Below are positions 56,867 through 64,000 of a stretch of DNA of 64,000 nt, piece after piece. Below the pieces are notes generated by a model. It searched no databases and was not told the DNA's origin. It saw nothing but the letters and a program-made list of their open reading frames with translations. Numbering within the stretch: the stretch's first letter is position 1; the number at the start of each line of letters is the position of its first letter. The translations under genes were made by a program, and so were the position numbers. The stretch is from Proteobacteria bacterium 005FR1 (GTDB lineage Bacteria > Pseudomonadota > Gammaproteobacteria > Pseudomonadales > Cellvibrionaceae). The stretch covers positions 1,920,309 to 1,984,308 of the forward strand of contig WACF01000001.1 of assembly GCA_026192395.1 (NCBI GenBank), given 5' to 3'.

Positions 56867-58138
56867 ATGATATCGCGACGCCGTTTCATCGCCAGCAGTG
56901 CAGGACTTGCCGCTTTGACCACCACCTTTGTTGCACAATCCGCTTCTGCTCATCACAGTCACAGCAACTACTTTAAAAGCCTTAGTAAAGCGCTGGATGA
57001 GGCGCAGATCGCCAAGCCAACGCTGGTAATCGACAAGCAAAAACTGCTTGCTAACATCACGACGCTCAAACAGCACATTGGCGATCGTTTTGATTACCGG
57101 GTCGTTGCGAAATCTCTTCCCTCGTTGGATCTGCTCAAGCTGATCACGCGAGAAGCCGACACGAACAGGCTGATGGTTTTTCATCAGCCCTTCGCCAACA
57201 TAGTCGCAAAAGAGCTGCCGACATCCGATGTGCTCATCGGCAAGCCCATGCCAGTGACCGCCGCCGGAAATTTCTACCGCCAACTGAGTGACAGCCGCTT
57301 CGATCCCTCGCGCCAGATGCAGTGGTTGATCGACACACCCGAACGCCTGCTGCAATACCGCGAGTTGGCCGAAGCCCTTGGCGTAAACCTGAAGGTGAAC
57401 ATCGAACTGGACATCGGACTGCATCGCGGCGGTGTGCAGTCCACCGACGTACTCGCGCAGATGCTGCAAATCATCGAGGGCAGCGAACGGCTGCAGTTCG
57501 CCGGTTTCATGGGCTATGAACCCCATATCCCCAGTCTGCCGGGCGACACACTGGCGCACCGCGATTCGGCCATGGCAGAGTATGAAAAGTACATCGAGAC
57601 GGCGGAACAGGTTCTGGGCCGTTCGATTGCCGACACCACACTCAACTGCGGTGGCAGCCCCACCTATCAGCTCTATGATCGCGGCGATTTCCGCCACAAC
57701 GAATTGGCGGCCGGCTCCTGCCTGGTCAAACCGACTGATTTTGACAGGGATACTTTGGCGGACCACCAGCCGGCGTCCTTCATCGCCACCCCGCTGCTGA
57801 AAACCTCAGCCAAGATGCAGTTACCCGGCGTCAGCCCGGAGATGCTGGAGAAAATGCCCTGGTGGAACCCCGATGAACAGCGTCAGTTCTTCATCTACGG
57901 CGGTTACTGGAAGGCGAAGCCGGTCTCACCGGAAGGCCTGCAGACCAATCCGGTGTTCGGGCATTCCACCAATCAGGAGATGTATCAGGGGCCGAACCAC
58001 ATCGATTTGAAACCGGACGATTGGATCTTCTTCCGACCGACTCAAAGCGAGTTCGTATTTCTGCAGTTTGGGGACATTGCGGTTTACGATGAGGGAGAAA
58101 TCGTCGAACGCTGGCCGGTATTCCACGAGCGGGCCTAG
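56867..58138 (+). CDS. Tat-exported DSD1-family PLP enzyme
   Basis: A 423-residue fold-III PLP protein (alanine racemase-like N-terminus, D-serine dehydratase-like C-terminus). The signal has SRRRFIASSAG (twin-arginine). The barrel begins with AKPTLVIDKQKLLANI; the PLP lysine is probably in YRVVAKSLPSLDLLKL, and the phosphate region is NCGGSPTYQL. DSD1 relatives act on D-threo-3-hydroxy amino acids, D-serine or D-threonine. Most are cytosolic, so Tat export of a folded cofactor-loaded enzyme is unusual. It lies 45 bases after the flavoprotein gene with AGGAGG-like GGGAGGAC before the ATG, so it is probably co-transcribed. Confidence 0.88.
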   Translation: MISRRRFIASSAGLAALTTTFVAQSASAHHSHSNYFKSLSKALDEAQIAKPTLVIDKQKLLANITTLKQHIGDRFDYRVVAKSLPSLDLLKLITREADTNRLMVFHQPFANIVAKELPTSDVLIGKPMPVTAAGNFYRQLSDSRFDPSRQMQWLIDTPERLLQYRELAEALGVNLKVNIELDIGLHRGGVQSTDVLAQMLQIIEGSERLQFAGFMGYEPHIPSLPGDTLAHRDSAMAEYEKYIETAEQVLGRSIADTTLNCGGSPTYQLYDRGDFRHNELAAGSCLVKPTDFDRDTLADHQPASFIATPLLKTSAKMQLPGVSPEMLEKMPWWNPDEQRQFFIYGGYWKAKPVSPEGLQTNPVFGHSTNQEMYQGPNHIDLKPDDWIFFRPTQSEFVFLQFGDIAVYDEGEIVERWPVFHERA

Positions 58139-58154
58139 GTTTCTCCGCTCGATG

Positions 58155-58176
58155 GATTCGGGCCTTCGCCGGAATC
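58155..58176. repeat. Degenerate REP-like palindrome
   Basis: GATTCGG and CCGGAATC pair around GCCTTCG with one bulged base, a worn copy of the GGATTCCCGC...GCGGGAAT dispersed palindromes common in gammaproteobacterial intergenic DNA. It starts 17 bases after the PLP-enzyme stop. Confidence 0.5.
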
Positions 58177-58236
58177 ACGGGTGAGAGCGCGGCCCTTCTC
58201 AGGAAGAGCTATCGTTCTCAGCTAAACCAGTCTCAT

Positions 58237-58256
58237 ATCCCGGCGCAGGCCGGGAT
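58237..58256. repeat. REP-like palindrome
   Basis: ATCCCGGC and GCCGGGAT form a perfect 8-bp stem with loop GCAG, followed by CCACT. This is the pattern of the same dispersed palindromic family as the copy at 58155-58176. It lies between two convergent genes. Confidence 0.6.
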
Positions 58257-58290
58257 CCACTTCATGCCGCGCTGTCAGATTGCCTTTCCT

Positions 58291-60267
58291 TCACCGCACC
58301 TTGAAAGTGTTCGAGCTTCCTTCGAAGGGCGTCCCGTCCGCATAGCCCTGATGCACAATGCGATAGCTTCCTGATGGAACACCTTCCGGTATCGTCCAAT
58401 CGACTTGATATTGCAGTGCTTCCGGCGCTGAGTCCGGGCGGTACCAGCGGCTGCGGGTAGCCCAGTGATCATCCGTATCCACCAGCTGCCAGCTGTCTCC
58501 TTCCCGGCGTTCGACACGGACGTAGGGTTCGCCTTTCTCGAAGCTCGCCGAGGGATTGCTGGACCAGAAACGGGCCACCACCTGTTCACCGCGCCGGTAG
58601 CTGCGCGACAATCTTTCCACCGGCTCACCGTACTGCTTACCTTGCGGTAATTTTTCCGGCAGCAGCGGAATCTCACTGCCTTCCACCATGGTTCGCAAGT
58701 CCACCGGCGTGGGACCGGGTTCCAGCGCCTTGTTGTCGCGCATGGCGCTGGCGAGCGTGGCAAACTCCTGCTGGTAGGCGCCCAGCGTCCAGGGACCATA
58801 GAGGGTATGTCCGCCCTCATACTGCTGAGTGGCGTATTCCTCCCGAGTGGTGACATAGCCGGTGTAGTCATTCACATAGCCGGCGATCACATAGTGGTAA
58901 TCATCACCGAGCACCTTGCGCACGGTTTCGCGCAGGCGCCGGCCCGCCATGGTGGTCACTTCCGCCGGAATGCCGATGATGGCCAGCTGACCGATGGTTG
59001 CGATGGAAATGGGCACGATCTGAGTCTGACCCGGAATCGGCTCCAGTTCACCCGGTGCAATGAGAATGGCTTTTTCCGCGTGACATTTCCGCGTTTCCGG
59101 CTTCGGCGGAGGAAGCTTGAATCGCTCGGCCAGCATTTTGTCCAGCTGCGGATCGGATTTGGTCATTCCCTCCCTGAACAGCGGATTGCCACCGCCGTCT
59201 TCAGTTGAGCCGGCTGCGAAGGTGTAGCCGTAGGCGGAGGGACAGGTTTGCTGCGCACTTCCACCGGTGAACTGCGGTGCTACTGTCTTATCCTCAAAGG
59301 TGAAGTAGCGCTGGCGACTGCGAACCGGGCCGCTGAGCTTTTCGCTGGCGTTGTCGAACAGTTCTCGGGCCTTGTTGTATTGGCGCTCGGCGATGATGCG
59401 CGTGGTTTCGAATTCGTTTTCGCCGGGGCCGGTGTTATTCAGGTTCAGATTCGGCGTGATATCACCGCAGTTGGATTGGGCAAACGCGGCAACGAAGTCT
59501 CCACCCTCTTCCTTCTCAAACAGATTGGAGGCGTGGCCCTTGTGATCGCCGGAGATCAGGTGGTTGTCATAGGTCATCGCGGTAGGATGAACCGCAAACC
59601 AATTGATCAGGCCGACCTCGCCATCCTCTCGAACCAGCTTCAGCAGGGTCATATCCTGGTCCATGTTCGAATCGTAGCGGCGGCGCTCTTCTTCGGGGTT
59701 GGCGTCGTAAGCGGTAGCTGATCTGTTTGCGCCCGCGCCGGTCAACTTTCCACGGTTGAACAGAATATTGCCGGGAGCGAGATCGCCGTGAGCCTCACGA
59801 ATGGACTGCACGATGCCAGCGACAATCATATTGAAGTGGGCAGGATAAAACGGACTGCCGAGCGGTGACTTGGCGCCGTAATGCCAGTAGCCGCTGGGCC
59901 CGGCATGCGTGTGAGTCGCACTCAGCAGCACATTGTCGAGACGGTAGGTCTCGCCGAACTCCTCTTGCAGCGCATCGATCACGCTGAGCTGAACGGCATT
60001 GGTGATACTGCCCACATCGACGCTGACGAAGGCAATGCGTGCATCTTCATCCGGGTCGGCAATCACGTAAGCGCGGGAGTGCAGGCGATAGTGAATGCCT
60101 TCGGTATTCTGCCCCTGCCGGGCGAAGCCCCACATGGGCATGCCCAGGGCGGGGCCGGTGACGTCCGCCTTGCCTGTTCCGATCAGGTATTGGTAGCTGC
60201 TTGAATTCGCCAGACTGGACAGGCTGCATAGTACGAGCAGCAGCCCAGAAATGAGGTGTCGGTACAT
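58291..60267 (-). CDS. Neutral/alkaline ceramidase-family hydrolase
   Basis: A 658-residue exported protein with a signal peptide (ISGLLLVLCSLSSLANSSS), close in length to Pseudomonas neutral ceramidase. Family motifs: GTGKADVTGPALGMPMWGFA, zinc-binding LLSATHTHAGPSGYWHYG, NWFAVHPTAMTYDNHLISGD and YVNDYTGYVTTREEY. At the expected nucleophile (Ser274 in Pseudomonas, N-L-S-P-N) this protein has T271 in CGDITPNLNL. The C-terminal immunoglobulin-like domain is present. It would split ceramide-type amides into sphingoid base and fatty acid, if Thr can replace Ser. ATG 60267; the frame is open to 60333. Confidence 0.92.
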   Translation of the reverse strand: MYRHLISGLLLVLCSLSSLANSSSYQYLIGTGKADVTGPALGMPMWGFARQGQNTEGIHYRLHSRAYVIADPDEDARIAFVSVDVGSITNAVQLSVIDALQEEFGETYRLDNVLLSATHTHAGPSGYWHYGAKSPLGSPFYPAHFNMIVAGIVQSIREAHGDLAPGNILFNRGKLTGAGANRSATAYDANPEEERRRYDSNMDQDMTLLKLVREDGEVGLINWFAVHPTAMTYDNHLISGDHKGHASNLFEKEEGGDFVAAFAQSNCGDITPNLNLNNTGPGENEFETTRIIAERQYNKARELFDNASEKLSGPVRSRQRYFTFEDKTVAPQFTGGSAQQTCPSAYGYTFAAGSTEDGGGNPLFREGMTKSDPQLDKMLAERFKLPPPKPETRKCHAEKAILIAPGELEPIPGQTQIVPISIATIGQLAIIGIPAEVTTMAGRRLRETVRKVLGDDYHYVIAGYVNDYTGYVTTREEYATQQYEGGHTLYGPWTLGAYQQEFATLASAMRDNKALEPGPTPVDLRTMVEGSEIPLLPEKLPQGKQYGEPVERLSRSYRRGEQVVARFWSSNPSASFEKGEPYVRVERREGDSWQLVDTDDHWATRSRWYRPDSAPEALQYQVDWTIPEGVPSGSYRIVHQGYADGTPFEGSSNTFKVR

Positions 60268-60394
60268 CGCGATCCGCTCCGCTGTTTTGTTTATCGTTGA
60301 CGGCGTGGTGACAACGACAAGATTAAGCAGCAAGCGTGAAAGCGGGTCAAGGAAAGAACCCGCCGGTCTAACTTAGGTGCGGAACGTCGCTGGC

Positions 60395-62017
60395 CTAGCG
60401 CTGCCTGCGGAGCCGATGCTGCCCCGCCGCTGTTTCCAGCGTTGCACCCGGGATCAGCTGGTACTCCGTCTCGTGTACTGTGCTGACGTAGTGCCAGTCA
60501 GCCGTGACCTTGTCTTTGCTCACTGCGATCTCCATCCAGCCGCGATGCGGCGCGTCGAAGTATTTCAGTTCCGGGCTGGCTTCCATGGTGGCCTGCTCGA
60601 GCCGCTCCGCAGGAAGCGGCAGAAAGTTTTCGAAGCCGGGAGAAGTGATGCTCGGCGTGGCGAGTTCGACCGCAACCGCTTCGCCTGCGTCATTTTCCAT
60701 ATCGAAGGCCCAGGAGCTGTGGGTATCTCCGGCGAGCACGACGACGTTGTTCGCCTTCTCTTTAAAAGCTTTGAGAACCCGTTCGCGGCAGACCGGATAA
60801 CCATCCCAGGCATCCATGTTCAGCGCGAAGCCTTGCCGTCCGCGCTCGCGCAACAATCCATAGCGTCCGTTGACCACGGCGGTGCGGTGCTCCGACGCGA
60901 AGTCCTCGTCCGCCAACTGCGGGACAAACAACTTTCCCATCAGCAACTGCTGGCCAATGATTTGCCAGGGTTTGCCGGCTCTGGCCGAGCGCTGCACTTC
61001 CTGTTCAAGCCAACGCTCCTGCTCCACGCCGAGAATAGTGCGCTGCGGGTCTGCAAGTGCCGCGCGCAGGCTTTCCACATCCATGCCGGCCGACAGCTGT
61101 TCGTCGCGGCCAATCAGGCGTGTGTCGAGCATGATCAGTGAAGCAAGTTCACCGATTTCGAAGCTGCGATAGATCCGTCCTTCTTCGATGCTGCTTTGTT
61201 CGCGAATCGGCAGCCACTCATAGAAGGCCTGGATTGCCGCGAGGCGACGAGCATCGAAAGGACCTTCGCCTTCATTGTGATTTTCAGCACCGGCCTTCCA
61301 GGTATTGTTGGTAATTTCGTGATCGTCCCACACGCAGATAAAGGGATGGACCTGGTGGATGGCTTGCAGGTCGGGATCGCTGCGGTACAGTCCGTAGCGG
61401 GTGCGGTAATCGTCGAGGGAAACGATTTCGTGCGCAGGCCGAACGTTACGGCCTTTCTCCAGCATTTTCTGATTGGCGTAACCGCCTTCGGCATATTCGT
61501 AGATGTAGTCGCCGAGGTGCAGCACCGCATCAAAGGATCGTTTCGCCAGCTCGCGATAGACGTGGAAATAGCCCTGCGGGTAATTTGAGCATGACACCAC
61601 GGCGAATTTCGCCTGCTGCATGCCTTCAGCGGGGAGAGTGCGAGTGCGCCCGACCGGGCTGCTTACGCCGTTGGTGTTGAAGCGATAGTAATACTCACGT
61701 CCGGCCTGCAATCCGCCGGCGTCCACTTTAACCGTGTAGTCCCGGGTCGCGTGAGTACGAGTCGTGCCGCGCGCGACCGGCTTGCGGAAGTGCTCGTCTT
61801 CCGCCACTTCCCAGCGCACGTAGAGGTCTTCCGCCACTCCGGTGCCGGGCAACACCCGCGTCCAGAGAATGACGCGGTCATTGAGCGGATCTCCGCTGGC
61901 CACACCATGGGTGAAGTGGGCCTTGGCATCGGCCATTACAGGATAACCCCGCAGTGCCAGCGCACCGAAGCTGGCGCTGGCGGCGGTGAGAAAGCGACGA
62001 CGATTGAGTGCAGGCAT
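60395..62017 (-). CDS. PhoD-family alkaline phosphatase/phosphodiesterase
   Basis: A 540-residue Tat-exported enzyme (signal NRRRFLTAASASFGALAL). An N-terminal Fn3-like PhoD_N domain (VASGDPLNDRVILWTRV) is followed by the metallophosphatase domain with Asp, His and Asn motifs: VVSCSNYPQGY, LHLGDYIYEYAEGG, VWDDHEITNN and VLAGDTHSSWAFDM. It releases phosphate from mono- and diesters in the periplasm using iron and calcium. It precedes the ceramidase-like gene on the same strand (127 bases). No Pho box was clear upstream. Confidence 0.95.
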   Translation of the reverse strand: MPALNRRRFLTAASASFGALALRGYPVMADAKAHFTHGVASGDPLNDRVILWTRVLPGTGVAEDLYVRWEVAEDEHFRKPVARGTTRTHATRDYTVKVDAGGLQAGREYYYRFNTNGVSSPVGRTRTLPAEGMQQAKFAVVSCSNYPQGYFHVYRELAKRSFDAVLHLGDYIYEYAEGGYANQKMLEKGRNVRPAHEIVSLDDYRTRYGLYRSDPDLQAIHQVHPFICVWDDHEITNNTWKAGAENHNEGEGPFDARRLAAIQAFYEWLPIREQSSIEEGRIYRSFEIGELASLIMLDTRLIGRDEQLSAGMDVESLRAALADPQRTILGVEQERWLEQEVQRSARAGKPWQIIGQQLLMGKLFVPQLADEDFASEHRTAVVNGRYGLLRERGRQGFALNMDAWDGYPVCRERVLKAFKEKANNVVVLAGDTHSSWAFDMENDAGEAVAVELATPSITSPGFENFLPLPAERLEQATMEASPELKYFDAPHRGWMEIAVSKDKVTADWHYVSTVHETEYQLIPGATLETAAGQHRLRRQR

Positions 62018-62147
62018 GTTCTTGCTCCCCTTCTTTATTATGGAGTGGGAATGTTCGCAATGTTCGGCAACTGAATTTTACGAACAATCCACCAGATGTG
62101 GGCATGCTAATGAGCAATGACGACAAAGTTATGACAGAAATGCGACC

Positions 62148-62531
62148 TCAGAACAGTGCGAGCCAGGCACCGATCGCGCCACCGAGCAGCAGGATGATGC
62201 TCGGCAACCCCGAAAGCAGGGTTCCCAAGGTACGGGTTCCGGGTTCCTTGACGTAGGCCCTCGCATAGATGAAACGCCCGACGAGGTAAATCACTCCAAG
62301 ACCCGCCGCAGTCTCCGCATGGACGTAGGTTGCAAAGGCGACGATCGCGGGGACAAAGATGATCAGGCTTTCCAGGCTGTTCATGTGAACGCGGAAGTGG
62401 CGTTCGAACATCTCATTGCCGGTGGTGGCCGGCGCCTTGATGCCATAGGTTCCTCTCGCCTTGCCGACCATGGCTCCGAAGCCCATGTACTGTAGCAGTG
62501 CGAGGCTGATAACGATGGTGACGTATTCCAT
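62148..62531 (-). CDS. MAPEG-family membrane protein
   Basis: A 127-residue four-helix protein of the MAPEG family (glutathione S-transferase/eicosanoid-type): helix 1 VTIVISLALLQYMGFGAMVG, then the signature FERHFRVHMNSLESLIIFVP (E-R-x-x-R-x-x-N-x-x-E pattern) and FIYARAYVKEPGTRTLGTLL. ATG 62531 follows AAGGGA. Members conjugate or reduce lipid hydroperoxides; the exact role is unknown. It diverges from the autotransporter esterase gene. Confidence 0.93.
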   Translation of the reverse strand: MEYVTIVISLALLQYMGFGAMVGKARGTYGIKAPATTGNEMFERHFRVHMNSLESLIIFVPAIVAFATYVHAETAAGLGVIYLVGRFIYARAYVKEPGTRTLGTLLSGLPSIILLLGGAIGAWLALF

Positions 62532-62681
62532 AGATTTCCCTTGTCTTGTTATTTGGCTCTGGCTTGCGGTCGATGGGCAAGTGGCGCCGATAGTAGCACA
62601 GGCGCCGCTCTTTAACTGTGCCGCCCTTTTGGTGTACCGTCTCGGCTCCTGTCCGCCATCGCGAATCACAAGGAGTGTGAA

Positions 62682-64000
62682 ATGCAAGGCTGCAAACAAA
62701 TACAGATATTGCGCCGTTGCCTGGCCGCCGGGCTCCTGGCGAGCACCCCACCTCTGCTGGCCAACGATGAATCTGCCGAGCGCCTGTTCGTGTTCGGCGA
62801 CAGTCTCTCGGACGGCGGCTACTATGCCACCCTCCTGCCGATTCCGCCGAGCTCGAGCTTTACCACCAATCCGGACCCGGTGGCGCCGGAGGTCGTGGCC
62901 GCCGAGTTGGGCCTGCCGCTTGAGGTGGATTACGGCCTTGGGGGCAATAATTTCGCCACCGGCGATGCGCGCGTGACCGAGCTGAACAATGCATCGGTGC
63001 CGATTGCCGACCAGATCGATATCGCACTGGCCGGTGGTGCGCGCTTCGGGGGAGACGATCTCATCTACATCCAGGGCGGCGGCAACGACTTTTTTGCCTT
63101 CGCCGACGGCGGCGGCGCCGACCCCACCATTCTGACTGACGCGGCGCAGAATCTCGCTGAACAGGTGTCCAGACTGCAGGCCGCAGGGGCGCGCCAAATC
63201 GTGACTATGTCGGTTCCGACTGGCGGCAGTGCCGGGCTCGCGCTCTTCAATCAGAGCTACGAGGAAGCGCTCGCCAACAGCGGCGTCAACGTTCTCTATT
63301 TCGACACCGATGCACTGTTCGAGGAAATGATCGCGTTCGCCGACGAGTTTGGCTTTACTTCGATCTTCGAACCGGCCTGCACTGGCAGCGCGCTGACCTG
63401 TACCCGGGACGACCTGGTGGCGCCAGACGCCAACGAAACTCACCTTCTGGCAGACAGTGTTCACCCGGCGGGAAAGGCCCAGCGGATCCAGGGGCAGGCT
63501 ATCGCCAGCATGCTGATCGCCCCCGAACAGATCGGCCAGCTTGCCTATGCGGGGCAGGCTTTGTTCCGCAATCATCGGGAGACGAGCCAGCGTGCCTTCC
63601 GACGCGGCTTCGAACAAAACATCGGCGGTAATGCCTGGTATGCGAAGCTGGGCTATCACGACTTCAGCCATGAGGGCTCGGCGCAAATAACCGGCGTGGA
63701 TGAAGAAGCAGCCCTTCTGAATATCGGGCTCGATCATCGGCTCGAGGAAGAGGCCAGCGTCGGCCTTTCCTTCGTGCTGAGCGACGGCGATGGCGAATTC
63801 GATAGCAACCGCGGCGACTACAAGGTCGATGCCTTGTCGGCGCTCTTTTATGCCAGAGGCACGGCAGATCGTATCAACCTGCACGCGGATGCGATGCTGG
63901 GACGCGCCCGATACGAGGACCTCACCCGAGCGATCGTTCTCGGGCCAATCGTCCGGGAACACGAGGGCGATACGGATACCGACTTCTGGGGCCTGGGTGT
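62682..64000 (+). CDS. Autotransporter GDSL esterase (3' end outside window)
   Basis: The frame starts at ATG 62682 after AAGGAG and is open to the right edge (439 codons). A signal peptide is followed by an SGNH/GDSL domain: S41 in LFVFGDSLSDGG (block I), GGGNDFFAF (block III Asn) and D258-x2-H261 in DSVHPAGKA (block V). From about residue 300 autotransporter barrel strands begin (GNAWYAKLGYHDFSH, ASVGLSFVLSDGDGEF), as in EstA of Pseudomonas. It should display a lipase/esterase on the cell surface. The rest of the barrel is beyond the window. Confidence 0.93.
   Translation, partial: MQGCKQIQILRRCLAAGLLASTPPLLANDESAERLFVFGDSLSDGGYYATLLPIPPSSSFTTNPDPVAPEVVAAELGLPLEVDYGLGGNNFATGDARVTELNNASVPIADQIDIALAGGARFGGDDLIYIQGGGNDFFAFADGGGADPTILTDAAQNLAEQVSRLQAAGARQIVTMSVPTGGSAGLALFNQSYEEALANSGVNVLYFDTDALFEEMIAFADEFGFTSIFEPACTGSALTCTRDDLVAPDANETHLLADSVHPAGKAQRIQGQAIASMLIAPEQIGQLAYAGQALFRNHRETSQRAFRRGFEQNIGGNAWYAKLGYHDFSHEGSAQITGVDEEAALLNIGLDHRLEEEASVGLSFVLSDGDGEFDSNRGDYKVDALSALFYARGTADRINLHADAMLGRARYEDLTRAIVLGPIVREHEGDTDTDFWGLG

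Noticed and set aside
56129-57766. Minus-strand open frame of 545 codons
   Set aside because: It is antisense to the flavoprotein and PLP-enzyme genes and spans their boundary, so it cannot be a real gene.
62532-63962. Upstream extension of the MAPEG frame to more than 600 codons
   Set aside because: The extra part is antisense to the clear GDSL autotransporter gene, and the family start with a ribosome site lies at 62531.

Overview
The window is a chromosomal stretch from a free-living, probably aquatic gammaproteobacterium of moderately high GC. The case for this is indirect: a Pseudomonas-like arginine succinyltransferase (AST) pathway with two succinyltransferase subunits, many Tat/Sec-exported hydrolases, PQQ and c-type cytochrome enzymes, and outer-membrane proteins. 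Genus cannot be fixed from the sequence. No rRNA, complete tRNA, CRISPR array, prophage or intact insertion sequence was seen. Genes at both edges are cut.

Layout. 1-3.2 kb (minus): an ECF sigma factor and its zinc-type anti-sigma, then an Ala-rich exported helical protein and a TPR/beta-barrel envelope protein. 3.3-5.9 kb: a CorC/CNNM-type membrane protein, a methyltransferase and a DUF6680 protein. 6.0-8.5 kb: an arsenic operon (arsR, arsI-like lyase, arsC, acr3) with a readable promoter. 8.5-13.4 kb: an SDR, a DHA2 efflux pump, an orphan, an O-methyltransferase and a PsiE-like protein. 13.4-19.2 kb: a TPR protein, a lipoprotein PQQ-cytochrome alcohol dehydrogenase and an M32 carboxypeptidase. 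19.4-23.2 kb (minus): a two-gene operon pairing a PhoX-family lipoprotein on a collagen-like stalk with a large two-haem cytochrome; this is the most unusual pairing in the window.

23.5-32.4 kb holds arginine catabolism: astC, two astA-type subunits, astD and astB on plus, with astE nearby on minus. A frameshifted membrane glycosyltransferase lies between astB and astE. 32.5-41.1 kb: an M1 aminopeptidase lipoprotein, an AraC regulator with an AhpD-like/cupin pair, a tautomerase, a tandem beta-sandwich lipoprotein, a stand-alone 3-hydroxyacyl-CoA dehydrogenase and small envelope proteins. 41.2-43.7 kb: ahpC and ahpF behind an OxyR-like site, with an intervening terminator. 43.7-50.5 kb: membrane proteins, a lipoprotein esterase, a CPBP protease, an amidohydrolase and a DUF3592 protein, mixed with decayed genes (a DUF1294 remnant and a doubly frameshifted membrane protein). 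50.8-54.8 kb: a SulP transporter with a tandem universal stress protein, a truncated TraF-like gene, a DUF805 protein ending in a pilin-like helix, and a DUF3301 protein.

55.0-64 kb is an exported oxidation and hydrolysis island: a cytochrome c5-like protein, a Tat-exported sugar-lactone-oxidase-type flavoprotein, a Tat-exported DSD1-type PLP enzyme, a neutral ceramidase-family protein with Thr at the expected nucleophile, a PhoD phosphatase, a MAPEG protein and the start of an autotransporter GDSL esterase. Palindromic REP-like elements sit between the PLP enzyme and the ceramidase. Several genes could form a periplasmic lipid or amino-alcohol breakdown route; that link is inference from neighbourhood only.
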